Shown here piece by piece: positions 1 to 9,259 of a DNA stretch of 64,000 nt; positions within the stretch are counted from its first letter, which is position 1, and each line of letters starts with the position of its first letter. A model generated the notes under the pieces. That model saw nothing but the letters and a program-made list of their open reading frames with translations. It ran no database searches and was not told the DNA's origin. Origin of the DNA: Manihot esculenta (taxonomy: Eukaryota > Streptophyta > Magnoliopsida > Malpighiales > Euphorbiaceae). The DNA lies in the NCBI RefSeq assembly GCF_001659605.2, contig NC_035176.2, positions 26,344,716 through 26,408,715 of the forward strand. Reading direction: 5' to 3'. The position numbers and the translations under genes are program-made.

Positions 1-725
1 AGGTCGCCGGGACCCGTAGCAAGCCTACTATACATCCTGTACATCTGATAAAATTCCATACATGATCATACATTTTCATAAAAACTTTAAACTTTCCATA
101 TACCAAGCGTGACCTGTGTATGCACCATAACTTTATACATACAAACCCCATACTAGAGCCCTCATCAAATGCTCTAATTGGGTCAACATTACATACATCA
201 AGCTTGGTTCAACATATGTCATCATTAAAACATTTACATAAAGATCATGTACAACAGGGATTAACCATACATTAGGGCCAAGCACAATACTAATTCTCAT
301 TACATTACTTTACATTACATCATTTTACATATCATGTCCACTGCTAGACTATTCCATAACATAACCTTTATCCTTGCTGACTTCCTGAGCTATCTCTGGC
401 CCTACAACCTGGGGGTTAGGGGAAAAAGGGTGAGCTACTAAAGCCCAGTGAGCAGAACCATAAAAACAGTTTATAAACATATGCCATCATGAAATGCATC
501 ACATCACAAACAATTCACATCACGGATGGACTTGTCACCAATAACCCTTTACATAGTCTAATTGTACCAGGGGCGTAGTGCAGGCCACACCTGGTCTTTC
601 TCTTACATATACATATCATAACATATCCAATCGTGCTGGGGGCGTAGTGCAGGCCACACCCGGACTTTCTCTTACATATTGCCAGGGGCGTAGTGCAGGC
701 CACACCTGGACTTCCACATCATAAC
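1..725 (-). mobile_element. LTR of gypsy element A, first part (interrupted)
   Basis: This is LTR sequence in minus orientation. It matches, with divergence, the LTRs that begin at 29069, 54785 and 63738 (shared blocks around gacccgtagcaagcct). The window opens roughly 70 bp inside the LTR. Positions 555-720 carry three copies of a 50-60 bp unit ending in a CCTGG-type block. The last five bases, ATAAC, are the target site duplicated by the element that follows. The LTR resumes at 7805. Confidence 0.85.
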
Positions 726-1275
726 TGTAATATCCGGCTAGATCGGGCATCAGAATTCTTACCGTTCGGTGGAATTCGAGGATGTCGGAGTTGTCTAGAA
801 GGATAAGAGAATGGTTTGCTAAATGTTTTTAAATGGTTAAAGGTTTTGAATGAGTTTTGGCTTGAATTTTGAAGAGAAAAGACTATGGGGACTTTTGCCA
901 TGTTCGGCCGCCGAAGGTAATGTTCGGCCGCCGAAAGTGCTATAACTTCGGCTTCCGAAGGTCACGTTCGGCCCCCGAACGTTGCATGGTTTTGCATGCA
1001 GGTTTGGCAGCCGAAGGGGAGTCGGCCAGCCCTCTATTTCAGCGCCTCCAGTCGGTGAAATGGATAGATTTCATTTCCTTTCACTTCCTGAGGTGAGGCC
1101 ACGTCCTCCATGAGTCACTTGTATAATTTGAGTAAAGCATGTAACGATTTTAATGAGTAGTTTTGTGGTTGTGAAGGGTTTGAGTGAAAAAGAGAGGTTT
1201 CGTGGGTTGGAAAAAGTGAAGACGAAGTTGGTGCCTAGGTTTGAGTTCAGATCGTTCAGCTTCCTGTAGCAAGAG

Positions 1276-1970
1276 GTAAGTGAAGATCTTGAGCTCCTTT
1301 TGTTGCTTTTATAGAGGTTTTATGGAAGTTTTGGGTAGAGAGATGCATGTTTAGGTTTTAACGTATGTTTTTGACGTTTTGATGATGAAAGTATGTTTAT
1401 GTGTTATGTTTGTTGCTTTTGTTGGGGTTGTAAGTTAGTGTTGGACCCCTTTGTGCATATACTTGAGTATATGTGTGGTAAGGAGTTGTGTTATGCATGT
1501 TTCGGGTGTTAGAATGGATTGAGGACCTTGGTGGTGCCCGAAGCTGAGTTCTGGATGAACTCAGGTTCGGCAGCCGAAGGTGCATTCGGCCGCCGAACCC
1601 CTTAAGAGGTGGCTTTGGCTGCCACAGCTCACCCCCGAGAGTTTTGATGTTCGGCTCTAGAAGGGGGATTGGCCGCCGAAGGTGCCGCCGAAGGTTAGAG
1701 ACTTTCATCTCTGGAGTATGTTGTGGCCCCCGAACCTTGCCCCCGAAAGGGTTCGGCAGCCGAAAGTGGACATTCGGCCGCCGAAAGTATGCGAGTTTCG
1801 GCTCTGGACAGGGCATTCGGCCGCCGAACCTGCTGCCGAATGTGTTCTGTCTAGCTTTTCTTTTGCATGCTTTAGATGAGTGTTCTAAGAGCTTTTGAGG
1901 GGTTGTGGGCTGTTATGTTAAAAAGTTGTTTAGCGTATGTTTGACACCTCATTCGAGTCCATTTGTGTAG
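1276..1970 (+). other. Predicted intron 1 inside the LTR leader
   Basis: The donor AAGAG|GTAAGTG matches the plant consensus well, and the segment ends at TGTGTAG before a conserved GATTGGATCC block. Equivalent sites occur in the 3' LTR (5991-6686) and, on the minus strand, in LTR A, element B (30774 to 30115), element C (56627 to 55850) and solo LTR E. The CpG-palindrome cluster lies inside this segment. Splicing is inferred from sequence only. Confidence 0.4.
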
Positions 1971-2049
1971 GATTGGATCCGAGAGATCGAGGAGGTCATC
2001 AGTGGTAGGTGTTGCAGAGTCAGTTCTGTTTTCTGCGAGAGGAGCAGAG

Positions 2050-2506
2050 GTGAGTGGAACTAAACTTAATGCTTTTAATTAAGAAATAAACTACTTCCAG
2101 CATAGTTCATGCATCATGAGTATATAGTAGGTTGCTTGCATTAGAGTTCACAAATATGCTGCATTGCATTACGTACTTGTTGTTGTGGGTAAATGCTGAA
2201 TGATCCAATAGTCTCAGACAAGAAGTCCAGGAGCCTCTGACTACGCCCTGGCAGGTATATGTGAAGTCCAGGAGCCTGTGACTATGCCCTGGCAAATGGT
2301 AAGTACCGATGACAGGAAGACCAGGTGCTCGATTCTACGCCCTGGCACAGAGTTACTGGGACTATGTGGTGACAGGTTTACCCTTGATGTGGATTGTCTG
2401 TGATATGATGCATTCCATAAGATCATGTGTTAATGACTTGGTTTATTTACTGTTCTACTCACTGGGCTTTAGAGCTCATCCCACTCCCTTAATCCCAGTT
2501 TTGCAG
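2050..2506 (+). other. Predicted intron 2 inside the LTR leader
   Basis: The donor AGAG|GTGAGTGG lies 79 bp after the predicted intron 1 acceptor, and the segment ends at the pyrimidine-rich acceptor CCCAGTTTTGCAG. Element B keeps the pair (30042 to 29531 on the minus strand), as does element C. The segment contains the three-copy CCAGG/CCTGG repeat. No transcript evidence is available. Confidence 0.38.
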
Positions 2507-3107
2507 GTTCAGAGTAGCTGGGGAGAGTCAGCAACAGCAGAGTGTTGATTAAAGGACTGTATGTGTAATAGCTTAGTGTGGACATGATGTAAATTAAAGA
2601 GTTATATGTAGACGCATGTCGTAGCGCGTAAGTTAGTATGATATGGTCTAGAATGTGCTTTGCCTAGTGTTTGTTTATCCCTTGTGTATGCATGTATCCT
2701 GTTTTCAGTTTCTTGATGAGAAATGAGGCAAACCAGGCTTAATAAATGTTGTGTTGCGAAAATTCCAGTAAAAGTTAACTGTGAGGGAAGACAGGGTGTG
2801 ATTCCTTTGACCCAAGACCAGACCGTGAGAGAAGATCGGATGTGAGTCCCGTGACTCTACGGACAGAGTTACTGGTGTGAGCCCAGAGGGCTATTTCCGA
2901 TTGGTGTATCTGATTGTTTTTAAGGTGAAGTCTGGTAGTTTTACAGAAAAAGTTTAAAAGACTAGTAGTCGAGTCGGATCATGTATGGGATGTTTGGAGT
3001 TTAGGTTAGGCTTGCTACGGGTCCTGGCGGCCTTAAGCCAATCTGGATCCTAGCGCCGAGTAGTTTGGGCCGTTACAGAGAGGTACCGGTTTTCGGGCTG
3101 TTACAGA

Positions 3108-3121
3108 TGGTATCAGAGCAT
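3108..3121 (+). other. Primer-binding site (initiator tRNA-Met type)
   Basis: TGGTATCAGAGC lies two bases after the 5' LTR. It is the standard plant retrotransposon PBS complementary to the 3' end of initiator tRNA-Met. The same motif follows the 5' LTRs of elements B and C on the minus strand. Confidence 0.9.
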
Positions 3122-3390
3122 AGGTTTCCTCAAGAGTACGGTGTGTGAGCATTTTTGTTCAAGGATTTGAGATCCCACATCGGAAAGAGGTTGATTCAGT
3201 CAGGCATAGAAAGGCAAGCACAATAAGTAAAATCATGTCCACTAGGTTGTTACGTTTTGTGTTGCATGCTGATGTGAAATGCCATGATGTATGCTATGCA
3301 TGTATATGTTGAACGTTCATGTTTTTTCATATGAACTATATGTGTGCTAATATTTGTCTATTTGTGTTTTGTGTTTTCAGAAGAGCTAAG

Positions 3391-4029
3391 ATGAGTGGTA
3401 TTAGTCCTCAGTTTGAGTCAGATCAGTCTGAAGGGTCTTTTGATGAAAGCAGGGAAGGAATGGATCGAGGGAGAGTATCTGGAGATAGGAAAGAGATGGA
3501 AGGGGATGTGCAAAACAGGGATATAGGTGTACAGGTGAATTTGGATGGAAGGTCTTCAGAAACTGCCCAGACCAAGGATTCTAAGATATCAGGTATAGGA
3601 GAAAATGATCCCTCCACTTAGAGTACAGCTACTTGGAAAGGAGTGAAGTGGGGGAGAGATAAAAAGAAAAAAGTTAGAGGCCTTAAAGGGTCAAAGAAAA
3701 AGGAGTTCTGGAATAGGATAAACCCTAGGTTGTATATTGATGCTGGTCCGAGTTCTGGTATAGGTAGATCAAAATGTCTTAGGTGTGGAAGGTTACATAA
3801 GGGAGTTTGTCGTGTAGGGATATCAGGATGTTATAGGTGTGGTCAGGAAGGGCATATGATACGTGAGTGTCCTGTTGCGCCTTGGATAGTTCAGTCCCAG
3901 CGGACATTTTCTGGTAGAACTGTTCAGCAGGAGGCAGCCACATTTGACACAGAGATGCCAGGTATGTTTATGTTTTTGCATAGTCTGCTGTCTCTATGTT
4001 GTGCGATTAGTAGAGGAAAACAGAGTTAG
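3391..4029 (+). pseudogene. Shortened, interrupted gag remnant
   Basis: The reading frame starts at ATG 3391, just after a splice-acceptor-like TTTTCAG (3374-3380). Its first part resembles the N-terminal Gag region of element B (FDESREG...DRG against FDASRRG...DRG). It then jumps to a basic segment (KKKEFWNRI) and a zinc knuckle CYRCGQEGHMIREC. The whole capsid-like middle, about 250 residues in element B, is missing. A TAG at 3619-3621 interrupts the frame, which otherwise runs on unchanged to the stop at 4027-4029. What remains is a nucleic-acid-binding motif without the particle-forming part. It is either a dead gag or, less likely, two small peptides. Confidence 0.75.
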
Positions 4030-4439
4030 ATGATCAGAGTAGCAAGTAAGAAATAGGAATTCTGAGGAAAGGGAATAGCTAGAGATTAGTGAACTAAAGA
4101 AAAGTTAAAGAGAGAGAATTGCTATGAGATGTGGTAACCTTGAGTTGATACTTGCAGTTATAGTAAGAGTGATCTTTTCATCTCATAGAGAGACAGTACA
4201 ATAGAAGATAGTTTAGAGTAAAAGAAAGAGAAAAGAAGAGAGACTAAGTTTAGAAAGAGAGTAGAGGCAGTCTGGGAATAGGTGGTAGTTGAGGCAGAGA
4301 AAAGTGTTCTTCTTTTCTTCTGTAGATTCCCGAGGGAAGTTCCGTTAGCGTTAGTTGGATCTTCACCCTGAGTCCATAAGAGGCTACCACATCAAACACG
4401 GTGACGTCGGGTACGTTCACTTGGAAGTGTTTGGATGTG

Positions 4440-5038
4440 TATGCTATGTGTTTTGGACCCTAGTGTTTCGCTTTCCTTGTTGTTGTGAGCCATTGATAGG
4501 GTGGGTTTGATGACTTCTGGGCTTAAAGAGTTGTCTTTGGGTTAGTAGACCCGAGTGTGATCCATCTGTGGCAGAGTCAGTCTGTCGGTTTAGTTCAGAG
4601 TGTGTTGAGAGTAGTGGATGCAATCCAGCTGACCTTATGGTTCTAGAGTTGACTAGTGATGTCAATCTAGGGCGGATTGGCTAGCTACTCATGGTACTAC
4701 CTGTATCTGCAGAGACAAGGTAGGAGAGGTCAAAGTATAGAGGCTAGGATGGATCAGAGTTAGTCCTTGAGGACAGAGTATAGGGATGCCTAGACGTTCA
4801 TGTCAGCCCCGCAGGCTCATAGTTTTTCAAGAAATATTGTCAGAGGGTTCTCGCTCTTGTGAGCAAGGGTGTTGCAGTCAGGTCAGGGAATCAGCCTCAG
4901 TGCCTGTTGTTAGTAAGTACTAGATGTGTCCTAAGCGAGCTGTCAGGTTTACCATCTGTCAGGAAGTCAAAGTATGGAATAGGAGTGGTGTCTGGACGCG
5001 GAACCATTTCTTTCCTTTCCCTACAGAATGGCACCTGC
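4440..5038 (+). pseudogene. Decayed protease and RT-linker remnant
   Basis: Translation in shifting frames resembles the end of the protease and the linker leading to RT in element B. Examples are a DPSV...Q block near 4552-4600, a GLISAL-like block rendered as SAPQAHSFSRN near 4805, and a LSGLPSVR block near 4945, corresponding to LPGLPPAR. The last alignable residues are PYRMAPAE, the segment just before the RT domain. Many stops and frameshifts show that it no longer codes. It explains why this non-autonomous element clearly derives from a full chromovirus. Confidence 0.6.
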
Positions 5039-5062
5039 AGAGAGAGAGAGAGAGAGAGAGAG
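5039..5062 (+). repeat. (AG)12 microsatellite at the pol deletion junction
   Basis: Twelve AG dinucleotides begin exactly where similarity to the pol linker stops (after ...GGCACCTGC). The RT, RNase H and integrase coding region would have followed here. Confidence 0.9.
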
Positions 5063-5079
5063 TAAAGGGTAGTACAGAG

Positions 5080-5200
5080 GCTTGGTAGCTCAGGGTTTTT
5101 ATTCGACTTAGTACCTCACCACCCTGGAATGTTCAAGAGTTGTGGTGGGAAACGAAGGATGAATCCTTGAGCTTTTAAGTACCTGTAAGTGGTTCCTAGG
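5080..5200 (+). pseudogene. Possible chromodomain tail remnant
   Basis: The stretch TCACCACCCTGGAATGTTCAAGAG...TGGGAAAC can be aligned by eye with the last codons of pol in element B ([11 protein letters not shown]). It is followed by a stop at a similar place. If correct, the interior of this element is a pol gene with everything between the RT linker and the C-terminal tail removed. Confidence 0.4.
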
Positions 5201-5446
5201 TATTCCTAGTTAGGATTGATCTAGTAGAATAGTGAGTAAGAATCGATTGTGGTTTTCCTAGGTAGCTTCTAGATTTGAGTATCACCTATTGCGAGGTCGA
5301 ATGTGAAAGTTCGAAATCAGTGTAGAAAAAATGAAGAGAAAAAGGATAAGGATCAGAGTGCGCAGCAGAAGCAGTAGAATTCAGAAATAGGTTGAGATCT
5401 TGATTGCTTATTTGTTTGTTTTTAACATTCAAGGACGAATGTTTTT

Positions 5447-5460
5447 AAAGGGGGGAAGAT
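5447..5460 (+). other. Polypurine tract
   Basis: AAAGGGGGGAAGAT lies immediately before the 3' LTR and would prime plus-strand synthesis. The preceding CAAGGACGAATGTT block is also found, reverse-complemented, next to the PPTs of elements B and C. Confidence 0.85.
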
Positions 5461-7799
5461 TGTAATACCCGGCTAGATCGGGCATCGGAATTCTTACCGT
5501 TCGGTGGAATTCGAGGATGTCGGAGTTGTCTAGAAGGATAAGAGAATGGTTTGCTAAATGTTTTTAAATGGTTAAAGGTTTTGAATGAGTTTTGGCTTGA
5601 ATTTTGAAGAGAAAAGACTATGGGGACTTTTGCCATGTTCGGCCGCCGAAAGTGCTATAACTTCGGCTTCCGAAGGTCACGTTCGGCCCCCGAACGTTGC
5701 ATGGTTTTGCATGCAGGTTTGGCAGCCGAAGGGGAGTCGGTCAACCCTCTATTTCAGCGCCTCCAGTCGGTGAAATGGATAGATTTCATTTCCTTTCACT
5801 TCTTGAGGTGAGGCCACGTCCTCCATGAGTCACTTGTATAATTTGAGTAAAGCATGTAACGATTTTAATGAGTTGTTTTGTGGTTGTGAAGGGTTTGAGT
5901 GAAAAAGAGAGGTTTCGTGGGTTGGAAAAAGTGAAGACGAAGTTGGTGCCTAGGTTTGAGTTCAGATCGTTCAGCTTCCTGTAGCAAGAGGTAAGTGAAG
6001 ATCTTGAGCTCCTTTTGTTGCTTTTATAGAGGTTTTATGGAAGTTTTGGGTAGAGAGATGCATGTTTAGGTTTTAACATATGTTTTTGACGTTTTGATGA
6101 TGAAAGTATGTTTATGTGTTATGTTTGTTGCTTTTGTTGGGGTTGTAAGTTAGTGTTGGACCCCTTTGTGCATATACTTGAGTATATGTGTGGTAAGGAG
6201 TTGTGTTATGCATGTTTTGGGTGTTAGAATGGATTGAGGAGCTTGGTGGTGCCCGAAGCTGAGTTCTGGATGAACTCAGGTTCGGCAGCCGAAGGTGCAT
6301 TCGGCCGCCGAACCCCTTAAGAGGTGGCTTTGGCTGCCACAGCTCACCCCCGAGAGTTTTGATGTTCGGCTCTGGAAGGGGGATTCGGCCACCGAAGGTG
6401 CCGCCGAAGGTTAGAGACTTTCGTCTCTGGAGTATGTTGTGGCCCCCGAACCTTGCCCCCGAAAGGGTTCGGCAGCCGAAAGTGGACATTCGGCCGCCGA
6501 AAGTATGCGAGTTTCGGCTCTGGACAGGGCATTCGGCCGCCGAACCTGCTGCCGAATGTGTTCTGTCTAGCTTTTCTTTTGCATGCTTTAGATGAGTGTT
6601 CTAAGAGCTTTTGAGGGGTTGTGGGCTGTTATGTTAAAAAGTTGTTTAGCGTATGTTTGACATCTCATTCGAGTCCATTTGTGTAGGATTGGACCCGAGA
6701 GATCGAGGAGGTCATCAGTGGTAGGTGTTGCAGAGTCAGTTCTGTTTTCTGCGAGAGGAGCAGAGGTGAGTGGAACTAAACTTAATGCTTTTAATTAAGA
6801 AATAAACTACTTCCAGCATAGTTCATGCATCATGAGTATATAGTAGGTTGCTTGCATTAGAGTTCACGAATATGCCGCATTGCATTACGTACTTGTTGTT
6901 GTGGGTAAATGCTGAATGATCCAATAGTCTCAGACAGGAAGTCCAGGAGCCTCTGACTACGCCCTGGCAGGTATATGTGAAGTCCAGGAGCCTGTGACTA
7001 CGCCCTGGCAAATGGTAAGTACCGATGACAGGAAGACCAGGTGCTCGATTCTACGCCCTGGCACAGAGTTATTGGGACTATGTGGTGACAGGTTTACCCT
7101 TGATGTGGATTGTCTGTGATATGATGCATTCCATAAGATCATGTGTTAATGACTTGGTTTATTTACTGTTCTACTCACTGGGCTTTAGAGCTCATCCCAC
7201 TCCCTTAATCCCAGTTTTGCAGGTTCAGAGTAGCTGGGGAGAGTCAGCAACAGCAGAGTGTTGATTAAAGGACTGTATGTGTAATAGCTTAGTGTGGACA
7301 TGATGTAAATTAAAGAGTTATATGTAGACGCATGTCATAGCGCGTAAGTTAGTATGATATGGTCTAGAATGTGCTTTGCCTAGTGCTTGTTTATCCCTTG
7401 CGTATGCATGTAGCCTGTTTTCAGTTTCTTGATGAGAAATGAGGCAAACCAGGCTTAATAAATGTTGTGTTGCGAAAACTCCAGACAGGGTGTGATTCCT
7501 TTGACCCAAGACCAGACCGTGAGAGAAGATCGGGTGTGAGTCCCGTGACTCTACGGACAGAGTTACTGGTGTGAGCCCAGAGGGCTATTTCCGATTGGTG
7601 TATCTGATTGTTTTTAAGGTTAAGTCTGGTAGTTTTACAGAAAAAGTTTAAAAGACTAGTAGTCGAGTCGGATCATGTATGGGATGTTTGGAGTTCAGGT
7701 TAGGCTTGCTACGGGTCTTGGCGGCCTTAAGCTGATCTGGATCCTAGTGCCGAGCAGTTTGGGCCGTTACAGAGAGGTACCGGTTTCTGGGCTGTTACA
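5461..7799 (+). repeat. 3' LTR of the non-autonomous element
   Basis: This is a 2,339-bp partner of 726-3105, starting TGTAATACCC and ending GGCTGTTACA, followed by the duplicated ATAAC. It has one copy of the 20-bp promoter-proximal unit where the 5' LTR has two. All predicted splice sites are kept (5990/5991, 6686, 6765/6766, 7222). Confidence 0.92.
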
Positions 7800-7804
7800 A
7801 TAAC

Positions 7805-9259
7805 ATAGCATATCATATCGAGGGCTAGTGGTCATCCAATATCCATTCACATCAACAGCAATTTATGCAATACATCATATTCGTGAATTCTAATGCAAGT
7901 ATCCTATAATCATGGCAATCGTGATGCATGAACATTCTTAAAAGTTTGATTACTTTTAAAAATAAAAGTAGTTCTATTCTATTCACCTCTGATTGACTCT
8001 GAAACAGCTAACACTGCTGGCCTCCTCAGTTCCTCAGGTTCGATCCTACACAGGTGGACTCAAATGAGGGACCAAACAAACTCTAACATGACTCTAAACA
8101 TCTTCCTCCCCCCTAAAACATCATCAAAACATGCATAGAAAACTAACAAAGGAAGGCTGGATAGGGGGCTTTCGGCGGCAGGTTCGGCGGCCGAAGGTCC
8201 CTCCAAATCTGAAAGTCAGGCACTTTCGGGGGCAAGGTTCGGCGGCCGAAAGTCCTTCCAGAGCCGAAAGTCCTTCCAGAGCCGAAAGTCACAACCTTCG
8301 GGGACAGGTTCGGCGGCCGAAACTCTCCTCTAGAGCCGAAAGTCCAAACCTTCAGGGGCGAGTTTAGGCGGCCAAAACTGCCTCCACAGGCAGGTTCGGC
8401 GGCTGAAACTGGCTTCGGCGGCGGAACCTGGGCTCTCCCAAAGGGCAGAACCCGATTCTGCCTCTCACATCCAGCCACCAAAAACCTCACAACATGCATT
8501 CAACTCTTCTAAAACATGCATAAACACTTATTCAAGCATATAGGGGCATAAAACTAGCCTAAACCCCAACAACATCAACATACCACATAGAACATACATT
8601 TATCATTTAACTAACATAAACCCTAACATTTTACATCTACTCTAACATGCATCAAAACTCTTAACCCCTTCTTAAAACTTACTTAAAACATCATAAAAGG
8701 CGTGGATCTACACTTACCTCTTGAAGATCGAGAGGAGATGTGATCCAAACTTGGAGATTGGGAGAAATCGAGCTCCGGGGATCTCCAAGCTTCAAAACTT
8801 TGATCTTAGCTCAAAAATCTTCAAAATAAAGATAGAAACTCATAAAAATCATGAGAGACTTGAAGGAAAAGCACAAGATCGACAAGGGGTGGCGGAGGCT
8901 CACTTTGCCCGGAAATGGAGAGAGAAAACTCGCCCATTTTCGGACAGGGAGCCCTTTATAGGTAGCTAGCCAGACCACCTTCGGGGGTCAAAAGTGCCTC
9001 CGCTTCCGCCCCATGTTCGGCGGCCGAACATGAGGTTCGGCGGCCGAACCTGGGTCTTTCCCTCAAGTCTTTTTCTTTTTCATTTTTAAAACTTTAACTC
9101 AAAAACTTAGTATTAAAACCATAAAAATATATAAAAACATTTTAGAAAACCTTTATTTTACCCTTCTAGAAGGCTCCGACATCCGAGAAATTTCGGATTC
9201 CAACGGAGATTCCGCAGGAAGGTAGGAATTCCGATGCCGGGGTCTAGCCGGGTATTACA
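7805..9259 (-). mobile_element. LTR of gypsy element A, second part
   Basis: This continues the LTR cut at 725. It contains two TTCGGCGGCCGAA clusters (about 8168-8440 and 9013-9052), a TATA-like CCCTTTATAGG at 8952-8962 (minus strand TATAAAGGG) and the conserved donor-like CACTTACCTCTTGAAG near 8711. It ends with GCCGGGTATTACA. No PPT or PBS follows, so 9259 is an outer edge: either the 5' end of a minus-strand element extending left, or a solo LTR. The next bases belong to a LINE, so A inserted into that LINE. Confidence 0.85.

Larger units (their letters stand above)
726..3105 (+). repeat. 5' LTR of the non-autonomous element
   Basis: The LTR starts TGTAATATCCGG and ends GGCTGTTACA; its partner is 5461-7799. 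CpG-rich near-palindromes TTCGGCCGCCGAA occur at about 903-1015 and again at about 1565-1835. Splice-like sites lie at 1275/1276 (AAGAG|GTAAGTG), 1970 (TGTGTAG), 2049/2050 (AGAG|GTGAGTGG) and 2506 (TTTTGCAG). Three copies of a CCAGG...CCCTGGCA unit lie at about 2225-2346. Two short segments are absent from the 3' LTR: a 20-bp unit at 901-920 and about 21 bp near 2768-2790. Confidence 0.9.
726..7799 (+). mobile_element. Non-autonomous Ty3/gypsy LTR retrotransposon nested in element A
   Basis: This is a complete insertion of 7,074 bp. It has two long LTRs (726-3105 and 5461-7799), an initiator-Met-type PBS, a polypurine tract and identical 5-bp flanks ATAAC (721-725 and 7800-7804). The 2.36-kb interior holds only a shortened gag remnant, a decayed protease/RT-linker stretch and a possible chromodomain tail; RT, RNase H and integrase are missing. 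By eye the LTRs differ at roughly 1% of sites plus two indels of about 20 bp, so the insertion is recent. Since it encodes no reverse transcriptase or integrase, it must have been mobilised by another element's proteins (inference). The LTR ends and PBS match those of element B, although the LTR interior differs. Confidence 0.93.

Noticed and set aside
3108..3121. tRNA-like match
   Set aside because: Only the 3'-end complement of initiator tRNA-Met is present, which marks a PBS and not a tRNA gene.
5585..6595. Many small open frames rich in SAAEP, FGGR and RRPKVP words in the LTRs, on both strands
   Set aside because: They are translations of the TTCGGCGGCCGAA repeats, which are open in several frames. 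The same words appear on opposite strands and in all LTRs, so they are composition effects and not genes.
726..7799. Classification as a TR-GAG element
   Set aside because: That class keeps an intact gag. Here the capsid part is missing and a stop interrupts the frame, so it is better called an internally deleted chromovirus derivative.
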